6,258 bases of DNA, from contig JAPYTY010000130.1 in assembly GCA_029942065.1 (NCBI GenBank), positions 1 to 6,258 on the forward strand. The letters are read 5' to 3'. Positions within the stretch are counted from its first letter, which is position 1. The number at the start of each line of letters is the position of its first letter. The stretch is from Acidobacteriota bacterium (lineage in GTDB: Bacteria; Acidobacteriota; UBA6911; RPQK01; JADFOI01). The translations under genes were made by a program, and so were the position numbers. Shown here one piece after another: positions 1 through 5,260 of the stretch. The notes below the pieces were generated by a model. That model made no database searches. It was not told where the DNA came from and saw only the letters and a program-made list of their open reading frames with translations.

Positions 1-44
1 CGCATCCATCCGCGCTGACTGTGTTGTGCTTCCTTGGGCTCCTC

Positions 45-65
45 GGCGTACTGCACGAGTACGCC
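45..65. repeat. Perfect 8-bp inverted repeat, 5-nt loop
   Basis: Arms GGCGTACT (45-52) and AGTACGCC (58-65) are exact reverse complements around GCACG. There is no T tract, so it is unlikely to be an intrinsic terminator. The motif GGCGTAC recurs at 6155-6161, and in both places it follows CGCGCTGA (11-18 and 6147-6154), which hints that the two ends of the window hold related elements. Confidence 0.55.
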
Positions 66-200
66 TGCGGGGCCCTGCGTCGCACGCCTTGTCATCGCGG
101 CGCCTGCGGCCCTTCGTCATGTCAACCTATGCAGAACCCGGGCTTGGCTGCTGGCCATCGCTCCGAAGGAACGGAAGGAATTTTCCAAATTCCGGACACG

Positions 201-249
201 TGGAACCTGGAACGTGGAACCTGGAACGTGGAACCTGGAACGTGGAACG
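201..249 (+). repeat. Seven tandem TGGAACS heptamers
   Basis: Seven uninterrupted 7-bp units (TGGAACC or TGGAACG) fill 201-249. The last base alternates C,G,C,G,C,G,G, so the array also reads as a 14-bp repeat of about 3.5 copies. On the minus strand the units are SGTTCCA, the same family as at 2525-2552 and 6074-6101. Heptanucleotide tandem repeats are known from cyanobacteria as STRR sequences; relatedness to those is not claimed. The array starts 136 bp upstream of the DUF5916 gene start, so a change in copy number would alter spacing to any upstream regulatory site. Confidence 0.9.
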
Positions 250-269
250 CGCTGGTCGAAGGCCAGCGC
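249..269 (-). repeat. Hairpin abutting the heptamer array (composite element A)
   Basis: Plus-strand arms GCGCTGGTC (249-257) and GGCCAGCGC (261-269) pair over nine positions around a GAA loop, with a single T-G wobble (256/262). Base 249 is shared: it is the outer base of the palindrome and also the last base of the heptamer array. Read on the minus strand, the palindrome comes first and the SGTTCCA heptamers follow, the same order as at 2502-2552 and 6046-6101. The GGAG foot seen in those two copies is absent here. Confidence 0.7.
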
Positions 270-288
270 CCGGTCAGGGGTCCCCTCC

Positions 289-330
289 TTGCCTTTCGTC
301 TCTTCCACGTCATAGAATCTGGAATAGAAT
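289..330 (+). promoter_or_regulatory. Possible promoter of the DUF5916 gene, with repeated TAGAAT
   Basis: TTGCCT (289-294) and TAGAAT (313-318) are separated by 18 bp and match a sigma-70-like -35/-10 pair at 4/6 and 5/6 positions. A second TAGAAT lies at 325-330, within an 8-bp direct repeat ATAGAATC (312-319 and 324-331). A start from the first -10 box would leave a leader of about a dozen bases; the second would make the transcript essentially leaderless. The weak Shine-Dalgarno context of the gene fits this, but the assignment is by eye only. Confidence 0.3.
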
Positions 331-336
331 CACACG

Positions 337-2502
337 ATGTCACTGAAACGATCTGTAACTGTCCTGGTGCTGGCGGTTCTCACGACCTTCGTAACCCTGT
401 TTGCCCAGGAGGGGAAGCAAACCACCGCTCACTGGACCCAAGGTCCCATCCAGATTGACGGTCGGCTGGATGAGTCTGATTGGGATTTAGCTGAACCGGT
501 TTCCGATTTTGTGCAGGTGGAACCGCGTGAAGGCGGAACGCCTACGGAGCGAACGGAAGTCCGTGTTCTTTTTGACCAGGACCGGTTGTACATTGGCGTT
601 TATCTGTACGACTCATCGCCAGACGGGATTCTCATCAATGATCTTCAGCGTGACTTTCAGACCCGCGAAGGAGATGTGTTCGGGGTGATCATCGACGCCT
701 TTAACAAGAACCGTACCAGCTTTGCATTTTTCACCAATGCCGAAGGTGCCAAAAACGACAGCCAGGGTCTGGGCAACGGACGCTATACTAATACCTCCTG
801 GGACGGTATCTGGTACACGGCATCGCAGATTCAGGAGGATGGGTGGACTTGTGAGATAGCCATTCCTTTCAGTACCCTCCGGTTTGAAGCTCAGGACCAG
901 CAGGTCATGGGGATCAATTTCAAACGTCGCATTCGACGCAAGAATGAAGACCTCTACTGGAGTCTGGTGCCGAGGCGCTACAACAGTCACCGGGCAACGC
1001 TCTCGGGTGACCTCCTGCTGGAAAGAAGAATCGCGCCCGGCCGCAACCTGCAGGTCAAACCCTTCGCCACCTTCAATGTGGAACACACACGGTTGTCCGG
1101 CCAGGGATCCACGGATTTCGATCCTGAAGCGGGTGTTGACGTGAAGTACAGTCTGACTCCTGGTCTGACGCTGGATTTGACCTACAACACGGATTTCTCT
1201 CAGGTGGAAGTGGATACCGAGCAGATCAACCTGACTCGCTTCAGCCTGTTTTTCGCCGAGAAACGCGATTTCTTTCTTGAAAACGCAAGTCTTTTCCAGT
1301 TTGGCGACATTCCTTCCGAGCGAGGACCTCGCCGTTCCGAAGAGAACCAGCTTTTTTACAGCCGCCGGATTGGACTCTCTTCGGGAGGGAACCCGCTGCC
1401 GTTGCTGGGTGGCGCCCGACTGACGGGAAGAGTCGGCCCGGTGGCGCTGGGACTGATGAACATCCATCAGGAGGAAACGGAAACTGCGCCCTCCAACAAC
1501 TTTTCGGTGATGCGGGTGAGCTACGATTTGCTGGAAAGCTCCGACGTGGGGGCGATCTTTATCAACCGTGAGGGTGGAGATCCTGGTGACTACAACCGTA
1601 CCTACGGGGTGGACGTGAATTTCCAGTTCCTGCAGAAATTCCGTCTCAACTCTTTTGTGGCCGGAACCCAGAGTCCCGATTTAACCGGCAACAACCGGGA
1701 GATCAAGATCTCCGGGCAATGGGACGACGGCTTTCTTCAGGTCCGGGGCTTTTTCGCCGATGTAGGTGAGAACTTCAATCCGGAGGTGGGTTTCGTTCCT
1801 CGCCAGGGGGTGCGAATCTACCAGTACAACCTGGGTCTTCGACCGCGGCCTGCGGGGGATGGCTGGATCCGGGAGATTCATCCTCATGGCAACACCAAGT
1901 ACTTCACCGACCGTGACAATGTCACGTTGACCAAGGACAGCCACTTCGGGCTTCAGTTTTTCTTTCGCGACCGGAGCAGCTTCGAGGTCAGTGCCGATCC
2001 ACAGTTTGAACGTCTCAGAGAACCTTTTCGCCTCCGCGAGGGGGTGATCATCCCACCGGGAGATTACGCCTACAACGAGTTCAAGGTGAATTACAGCTCC
2101 GACCAGAGCCAGCTTCTTTCGGGTTCCATGGACTTGACAACGGGTGGGTTCCTGGATGGTGACAAGACCAGCATCGATTTTGCGGGGAACCTCCTGGTCA
2201 AGCCGAATTTTTTCGCCAGCTTCAGCTACCGCTACAACGACGTTGACGTCAAGGAGGGAAGCTTCCGGGCCGACCTTTATGGGTTGAGTCTGCACTACTC
2301 CTTCAATCCCCGTGTATTTGCCGATGTGTTTGTGCAGTACAACCAGGACATTGACAAGGTTCTGACCAACCTTCGCTTCAACTGGATTCACCATCCGTTG
2401 AGTCATTTGAGCCTGGTGTTCACCGAGGAGCGATTCGGCGGGCTGGGGACCGATGTTTCACGAGCCGTCATTGTCAAGTACACTCATCTGCTGCAGTTTT
2501 AG
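337..2502 (+). CDS. Outer-membrane CBM9-like/DUF5916 beta-barrel protein
   Basis: A 721-residue exported protein of unknown substrate. Residues 1-24 form a signal peptide (KR, then a hydrophobic run to LFA, cleavage probably before Q24). Residues about 34-225 resemble the family-9 carbohydrate-binding module: IDGRLDESDWDLAEPV (40-55), TEVRVLFDQDRLYIGVYLYD (73-92) and a GWTCEIAIPFSTLRF segment (169-183). The rest fits the DUF5916 barrel: FSQVEVDTEQINLTRF (287-302), EKRDFFLENASLFQFG (308-323), LFYSRRIG (339-346), then alternating aromatic strands ending in Phe721, the usual terminal residue of outer-membrane barrels. Length is typical for the family. In the families known, the N-terminal module is placed with sugar-binding domains, but no ligand can be read here. 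The start is the first ATG before the signal peptide; no clear Shine-Dalgarno precedes it. Its stop codon is the first part of a GGAG-footed hairpin. It has no close operon partner. Confidence 0.9.
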   Translation: MSLKRSVTVLVLAVLTTFVTLFAQEGKQTTAHWTQGPIQIDGRLDESDWDLAEPVSDFVQVEPREGGTPTERTEVRVLFDQDRLYIGVYLYDSSPDGILINDLQRDFQTREGDVFGVIIDAFNKNRTSFAFFTNAEGAKNDSQGLGNGRYTNTSWDGIWYTASQIQEDGWTCEIAIPFSTLRFEAQDQQVMGINFKRRIRRKNEDLYWSLVPRRYNSHRATLSGDLLLERRIAPGRNLQVKPFATFNVEHTRLSGQGSTDFDPEAGVDVKYSLTPGLTLDLTYNTDFSQVEVDTEQINLTRFSLFFAEKRDFFLENASLFQFGDIPSERGPRRSEENQLFYSRRIGLSSGGNPLPLLGGARLTGRVGPVALGLMNIHQEETETAPSNNFSVMRVSYDLLESSDVGAIFINREGGDPGDYNRTYGVDVNFQFLQKFRLNSFVAGTQSPDLTGNNREIKISGQWDDGFLQVRGFFADVGENFNPEVGFVPRQGVRIYQYNLGLRPRPAGDGWIREIHPHGNTKYFTDRDNVTLTKDSHFGLQFFFRDRSSFEVSADPQFERLREPFRLREGVIIPPGDYAYNEFKVNYSSDQSQLLSGSMDLTTGGFLDGDKTSIDFAGNLLVKPNFFASFSYRYNDVDVKEGSFRADLYGLSLHYSFNPRVFADVFVQYNQDIDKVLTNLRFNWIHHPLSHLSLVFTEERFGGLGTDVSRAVIVKYTHLLQF

Positions 2503-2525
2503 GAGCGCCGGTCATTGACCGGCGC
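2502..2525 (+). repeat. GGAG-footed 9-bp hairpin at the stop codon (composite element B)
   Basis: Arms GCGCCGGTC (2505-2513) and GACCGGCGC (2517-2525) pair perfectly around ATT. The tetranucleotide GGAG (2502-2505) forms the 5' foot: its first G is the last base of the gene's TAG stop and its last G is the first base of the stem. The palindrome's last C (2525) is the first base of the following heptamer array. A GTAG or GGAG foot is a known hallmark of bacterial REP elements. No T tract follows, so a classical intrinsic terminator is not supported, although the hairpin would protect or shape the mRNA 3' end. Confidence 0.75.
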
Positions 2526-2552
2526 GTTCCAGGTTCCACGTTCCACGTTTCG
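2525..2552 (+). repeat. Four tandem SGTTYCA heptamers
   Basis: Units are CGTTCCA, GGTTCCA, CGTTCCA and CGTTTCG (last base diverged). They begin on the last base of the preceding palindrome. Relative to 201-249 the array is inverted; it matches the orientation of 6074-6101. Confidence 0.85.
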
Positions 2553-2567
2553 CTATGTCACGATCTT

Positions 2568-2590
2568 GTAGCGGCCGCTCTATGAGCGGC
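2568..2590 (+). repeat. GTAG-footed 7-bp hairpin
   Basis: GTAG (2568-2571) is followed two bases later by arms GCCGCTC (2574-2580) and GAGCGGC (2584-2590) around TAT. A G-T wobble (2573/2591) could extend the stem. The foot is preceded by TCT; the same TCTTGTAG string ends the TauE/SafE gene at 6042-6049. It is REP-like in design but its stem sequence is unlike the neighbouring hairpins. Confidence 0.65.
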
Positions 2591-2596
2591 TCTCCG

Positions 2597-2659
2597 GACT
2601 CCTGACTCCTTGTTTTCTGTTTTCTTCCCTTGAAACTGGAGACGTGAGACGGGAAACTA
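2597..2659 (+). repeat. 63-bp stretch phased in sevens, made of mixed heptamers
   Basis: Cut every seven bases from 2597 the sequence reads GACTCCT twice (2597-2610), TGTTTTC twice (2611-2624), TTCCCTT, then GAAACTG, GAGACGT, GAGACGG and GAAACTA (2632-2659). The first four units are exact doublets; the last four are variants of one G-purine-A-AC/GAC pattern that resembles a degenerate form of the TGRAACS heptamers at 201-249. The block ends 11 bases before the ATG of the next gene, so it supplies that gene's translation-initiation leader. Confidence 0.6.
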
Positions 2660-2670
2660 GAGCTCATCGT

Positions 2671-3120
2671 ATGGCCAAACAGGAATACAAGGGCTGGCGA
2701 GTGGAGTTCGCTCGCAGTCAGGACATTCAGGGGCGATGGAGCGACAGGATTTCGCTGGAATTGCCCTACGCCGGGGGTGTTTACGAGAGGTCCCTGGGCG
2801 GAGAAGTCTTCTTTAAAACCGAACCGGAAGCGGAATCCAGTGGTTGGACGCTGGCCAGGGACTGGATCGACAGCGATGGCAGGATACAGTTGAGCCGGGT
2901 GAATCCTGCTGATCTTCCCTTTCATTTCAAAGTCGGAGACCGGGTGAGATGGACTCTGAATGAGGAGACCGAAGGAACCATTCATGAAGGGTTTTTCTCG
3001 GCTGGGGCGGAAGATTCGCCTAAAGTGAGCTATCAGGTCCGGAAGGACGATGGGCTCTTTTTCACCACCCAGCAGGAATGTCTGGTGAACTTGGAGGAGA
3101 ACCTTGACGAGGAACGTTAG
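2671..3120 (+). CDS. Uncharacterised 149-residue protein with Tudor-like C-terminal segment
   Basis: I do not recognise this protein with certainty. It is soluble-looking, acidic, with no signal peptide or membrane segment. The N-terminal half (1-80) begins GWRVEFARSQDIQGRWSDRI and contains aromatic strands plus a GWTLARDWIDSDGRI stretch (58-72). The C-terminal part (86-141) has FKVGDRVRWTLN, a GT-x-H turn, SPKVSYQVRKDDG and a hydrophobic close; this spacing recalls the small Hva1/Tudor-type beta-barrel domains, a tentative match. ATG at 2671 is preferred; an in-frame GTG at 2644 would add nine residues encoded by heptamer repeat. Only a weak AGAG (2659-2662) could serve as ribosome-binding site. 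Its TAG overlaps the tag gene's stop on the other strand. Confidence 0.7.
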   Translation: MAKQEYKGWRVEFARSQDIQGRWSDRISLELPYAGGVYERSLGGEVFFKTEPEAESSGWTLARDWIDSDGRIQLSRVNPADLPFHFKVGDRVRWTLNEETEGTIHEGFFSAGAEDSPKVSYQVRKDDGLFFTTQQECLVNLEENLDEER

Positions 3121-3716
3121 GCCAGCGCAGCACATTCCCGATATCGGAAGCAGGTGACGAGATGGTCGTTCACCATGCCGGCGGCTTGCATGTGCGCATA
3201 CATGATGGTGCTGCCGACAAATTTGAAGCCTCGCTTTTTCAGATCCGTGCTCAGGGCCTCGGATTGTGGCGAGGTGGCAGGTAGCTCGGACATCGTTTCC
3301 CAGCTGTTTTGAAGGGTCTTGCCGCCGACGAATCCCCAGATATAGTCGTCGAAGCTGTCGAACTCCTTTTGGACCTCTAGAAAAGCCCGGGCGTTGCTCA
3401 CGGCAGCCTTGATTTTCAGGCGGTTGCGGATGATGCCGGGATTCTGAATCAAGGTCTCGATTTTCTTTTCACTGAAACGAGCGACCTTGACGGGATCAAA
3501 GTCGGAAAAAGCCTTCCGGTAAGCCTCTCTTTTCCTGAGGACGGTCAGCCAGCTCAACCCTGCCTGAGCCCCTTCCAGCATGAGGAATTCGAACTGTTTG
3601 TGATCGTCGTGAACGGGGACTCCCCACTCCGTGTCGTGGTACTTGACATACAATTCGCCGCCCTTGTCTCCCCACTCACAACGGCCGGTTGACACGGTTG
3701 TTCCCTGGCTTGCCAT
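3117..3716 (-). CDS. tag: DNA-3-methyladenine glycosylase I
   Basis: Base-excision-repair enzyme that removes N3-methyladenine from alkylated DNA, leaving an abasic site; cytoplasmic. The 199 residues align by eye with E. coli Tag from end to end. RCEW (12-15), YHDTEWGVP (26-34), LEGAQAGLSW (47-56), the DFDPVKVA segment (72-79), GIIRNRLKI (94-102), LKKRGFKFVGSTIMY (159-173) and MVNDHLVTC (181-189) are all present. Expected zinc ligands are Cys13, His27, His185 and Cys189; the acid equivalent to E. coli Glu38 is Glu48 and Trp46 is Trp56. The start is ATG at 3716: an upstream in-frame ATG at 3809 would add 31 residues read from hairpin repeats, not found in the family. No Shine-Dalgarno is visible before 3716. 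It lies downstream of the porin on the same strand but 223 bp away, so probably has its own promoter. Confidence 0.96.
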   Translation of the reverse strand: MASQGTTVSTGRCEWGDKGGELYVKYHDTEWGVPVHDDHKQFEFLMLEGAQAGLSWLTVLRKREAYRKAFSDFDPVKVARFSEKKIETLIQNPGIIRNRLKIKAAVSNARAFLEVQKEFDSFDDYIWGFVGGKTLQNSWETMSELPATSPQSEALSTDLKKRGFKFVGSTIMYAHMQAAGMVNDHLVTCFRYRECAALA

Positions 3717-3726
3717 TTCAATCGTT

Positions 3727-3755
3727 GTTTTATCGTAGTTGCTGGGTAGTGGCAA
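3727..3755 (-). promoter_or_regulatory. Possible tag promoter close to the start codon
   Basis: On the minus strand TTGCCA (3755-3750, 5/6 to a -35 consensus) is followed after 17 bp by TAAAAC (3732-3727, 4/6 to a -10). Transcription would begin within a few bases of the ATG at 3716, giving an almost leaderless mRNA. That would explain the missing Shine-Dalgarno. Seen by eye; the -10 is weak. Confidence 0.25.
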
Positions 3756-3759
3756 GGGA

Positions 3760-3787
3760 GCCTGATCCCTCATCAGGCCGGCCCTAC
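3760..3787 (-). repeat. GTAG-headed 7-bp inverted repeat
   Basis: Plus-strand arms GCCTGAT (3760-3766) and ATCAGGC (3772-3778) flank CCCTC. On the minus strand GTAG (3787-3784) lies five bases upstream of the stem. It is the last of four palindromes in the porin-tag gap and sits just upstream of the proposed tag promoter. Confidence 0.5.
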
Positions 3788-3801
3788 ACTGACCTTGCTG
3801 T

Positions 3802-3824
3802 GGGCGCACTCAGTGCGCCCCTAC
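3802..3824 (-). repeat. GTAG-footed 8-bp hairpin
   Basis: Plus-strand arms GGGCGCAC (3802-3809) and GTGCGCCC (3813-3820) are perfect around TCA. On the minus strand GTAG (3824-3821) sits directly at the foot of the stem with no gap, the textbook arrangement of a REP unit. Hairpins of the GTAGGGGCGCAC type are, from memory, common between genes in many environmental bacteria. Confidence 0.7.
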
Positions 3825-3840
3825 TTTAGCCTGTTAGACC

Positions 3841-3857
3841 TCGCTCCGAAGGAGCGA
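3841..3857. repeat. Perfect 7-bp hairpin, GAA loop
   Basis: Arms TCGCTCC (3841-3847) and GGAGCGA (3851-3857) around GAA. A diverged copy occurs at 158-174 near the left end, so this is a dispersed sequence within the window. Confidence 0.65.
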
Positions 3858-3863
3858 CAGAAA

Positions 3864-3892
3864 CTGGCTCAGGGCGCCCCGCCCTGGGCCAG
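3864..3892 (-). terminator. 13-bp hairpin downstream of the porin gene, possible terminator
   Basis: Arms 3864-3876 (CTGGCTCAGGGCG) and 3880-3892 (CGCCCTGGGCCAG) pair at 12 of 13 positions around CCC, with one T-G opposition (3869/3887). It is the longest and most stable palindrome in the window. On the minus strand it lies 47 bases after the porin stop and is followed by TTTCTGT, a short imperfect T run, so it may end the porin transcript. It could equally be one more REP-like hairpin of the cluster. Confidence 0.45.
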
Positions 3893-3900
3893 TCTTCTCT

Positions 3901-3920
3901 GTGTCTTTGTGTCTTTGTGG
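3901..3920. repeat. 8-bp tandem repeat GTGTCTTT, 2.4 copies
   Basis: Two exact units (3901-3908, 3909-3916) are followed by a partial GTGG. It lies 20 bases beyond the porin stop. On the minus strand it reads as ACAAAGAC-type repeats, a kind of sequence I recall from intergenic regions of several phyla. Function unknown. Confidence 0.7.
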
Positions 3921-3939
3921 TGAGGTCGCTGCCTTCGGA

Positions 3940-5148
3940 TCAAAATCTGTAGAAAAAGGTCATCCGGGGCACGAAGTCGGTGGTGGGCCGGGTCCCATCC
4001 TCCCGCTTGTCGTAGCGGACCACCTCCAGATTGGGCATCAGGTTGAAGTCGTCGCTGACCCGGAGATCGATGCCCCCGAGAAAAAAGTGGGATCTGGCTG
4101 TGGGATCAAAGGGGAGATAGGCGATCCCTGCTCCATCCGGGTTGGGGTCAAAGGCCCGGTCGTAGCGTGCGAAAAGTGAAGCCCTGGGAGCGAACTTCCA
4201 GGCTCCCCACAGGGAAAAGACGTCCAGCTCCAGGTCGGAAGTTCTACTGCGAGTCTGGTGAGCGTACTGAATGCCGAGGCGGCCCGAGTCGTACTGGAAG
4301 GCGAGGAAACCCTGGAAGGTACGGCGGAAGGCCTGCAGAGGAAGATCTTCGTAGTCGGCATAAAATTCCGCTGTTATCGATTCGGTGGGGTGGGCACTCA
4401 AGGCTATTTGAACCTTCTTTCCTGTGTCGGCTTCGCTGCCGGTCCCCGAGCCATTGCCCAGCATGAAATGGTAGCGGACCTTCCGGTCCGAATCGAAGCT
4501 GCCCTTCAGGGCTAATCCCAGATCTCTGGTACTGCCCCACTTTTGAAGATCCAGGGCGGACTTTTCCACCGATCGGTAGCCCCAGATCGTGTCCACCGAG
4601 TCGGTGGTGGCGGTGGGCGATATTCCCAGATAGGCTTGATGGGTCCCCGTAAATTTCCATCTCAACCAGGCGTCCTTGATGAAAGGATCAAGCTTGCTTT
4701 TGGAGGTGAAGTCTCCGGCCGAGTTCATCTCCAGGCGTAACCGCATGTCAAAATTCGAAACCAGCCCCTTGTCCAGGGTGAGATAGGTTCGGCGAATCCA
4801 GAAGCCATTGCGGTCTTCAAGACTGGAATCGTGGTTGGCGGCCATCCAGTAGTAGTCGCCAAAGACATATCCACTGATCTTGATTCCTGGATCATTTGCC
4901 GGAGAATCCTGGCTTTGAGCCGGGACCAGAGTTTGGGAGACCGCGGCAACCGAACTCTCCGGGGGTGACTCCTGGGGGGTGTTCCGGGATTGCACCTGCT
5001 CGCGCAGTTCCTGAACCGTCTGCTCCAGCATTTCAATGCGCCTGAGTAATTCATTTAGCTGGTCCGAAGAGATAGCATTCTCCTGCTGGGCCCATCCACT
5101 GTTGCCGATCCCCAGCCCAACCAATAACGTGCTCACCAATAGTTTCAT
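3940..5148 (-). CDS. Outer-membrane porin with N-terminal coiled coil (O/P or DcaP-like)
   Basis: A 402-residue outer-membrane channel, substrate unknown. Residues 1-20 are a signal peptide (MKLL, hydrophobic core, cleavage after GWA). Residues 27-53 form a heptad-rich helix (LNELLRRIEMLEQTVQELREQV), followed by a Pro/Gln/Ser linker (54-87) and a barrel (88-402) opening with IKISGYVFGDYYW and FWIRRTYLTLDKGL. Alternating strands end in TFFYRF, with the terminal Phe typical of barrel insertion. An N-terminal coiled coil before a porin barrel is known from trimeric DcaP-type porins; phosphate-selective porin O/P is the other related group. A Shine-Dalgarno-like AAAGGG (5162-5157) stands 8 bases before the ATG at 5148. 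The gene diverges from the TauE/SafE permease across 112 bp. The basic residues spread along the barrel would suit an anion pore, but selectivity cannot be read from this. Confidence 0.87.
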   Translation of the reverse strand: MKLLVSTLLVGLGIGNSGWAQQENAISSDQLNELLRRIEMLEQTVQELREQVQSRNTPQESPPESSVAAVSQTLVPAQSQDSPANDPGIKISGYVFGDYYWMAANHDSSLEDRNGFWIRRTYLTLDKGLVSNFDMRLRLEMNSAGDFTSKSKLDPFIKDAWLRWKFTGTHQAYLGISPTATTDSVDTIWGYRSVEKSALDLQKWGSTRDLGLALKGSFDSDRKVRYHFMLGNGSGTGSEADTGKKVQIALSAHPTESITAEFYADYEDLPLQAFRRTFQGFLAFQYDSGRLGIQYAHQTRSRTSDLELDVFSLWGAWKFAPRASLFARYDRAFDPNPDGAGIAYLPFDPTARSHFFLGGIDLRVSDDFNLMPNLEVVRYDKREDGTRPTTDFVPRMTFFYRF

Positions 5149-5260
5149 GCTTCTGGCCCTTTCTCTTTGCTCATGTCCAAATCCGCCGGCGAAAACGTGG
5201 TCTTTTTTCCCACCAAATCATAGTATGACTCGAGAGTGACGATTAAGAAAAGGTAAGAAC
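5149..5260. promoter_or_regulatory. Divergent regulatory gap between porin and TauE/SafE genes
   Basis: Both genes start outward from this 112-bp gap, so promoters for each must lie here or inside the coding regions. TATGAT (minus strand, 5222-5217) is a 5/6 match to a -10 box for the porin, and TAGTAT (5221-5226) a 4/6 match for the permease; neither has a good -35 partner. Both overlap the perfect 5-bp palindrome TCATA-G-TATGA (5218-5228), with ACTC-GA-GAGT (5228-5237) next to it. A regulator bound there could control both genes, but this is a guess from symmetry. Confidence 0.35.

Larger units (their letters stand above)
1..336. other. Gene-free region made of mixed repeats upstream of the DUF5916 gene
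   Basis: No convincing gene lies here: the open frames are overlapping, low-complexity and run straight through the heptamer repeats. Reading left to right it holds an 8-bp perfect palindrome (45-65), a 9-bp direct repeat CGCCTGCGG (62-70 and 101-109, 39 bp apart), a decayed copy of the TCGCTCC-GAA-GGAGCGA hairpin (158-174, intact copy at 3841-3857), seven tandem heptamers (201-249), a hairpin abutting them (249-269), and a possible promoter (289-330) just before the gene start at 337. The first 175 bases look like one or more dispersed intergenic elements, but this cannot be confirmed without the rest of the genome. Confidence 0.7.

Noticed and set aside
201..249. CRISPR array
   Set aside because: Units are 7 bp with no unique spacers, and there are no cas genes.
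276..286. AGGGG-T-CCCCT palindrome
   Set aside because: A 1-base centre and 5-base arms in a C/G-rich patch; not distinguishable from chance.
21..458. Open reading frames across the left gap (including one ending inside the DUF5916 gene)
   Set aside because: Their middle parts are translated heptamer repeats (TWNLERGTWNVE-like), they overlap each other in several frames, and they have no family signature.
613..2406. Long minus-strand open frames opposite the DUF5916 gene
   Set aside because: They are antisense shadows: the plus frame has a signal peptide, recognisable domain motifs and a barrel C-terminus, while the minus frames have no domain pattern.
2502..2525. Classical Rho-independent terminator after the DUF5916 gene
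   Set aside because: The stem is strong but no T run follows on either side; the heptamer array begins at once. It is kept as a REP-like hairpin.
2512..3135. 207-residue minus-strand frame opposite the 149-residue gene
   Set aside because: It covers the plus gene and ends in translated heptamer repeats; the plus frame has a domain-like pattern and a clean convergent stop.
3717..3809. N-terminal extension of Tag to an upstream in-frame ATG
   Set aside because: The extra 31 residues derive from a palindrome-rich repeat region and have no counterpart in Tag enzymes, which begin shortly before the RC-x-W motif.
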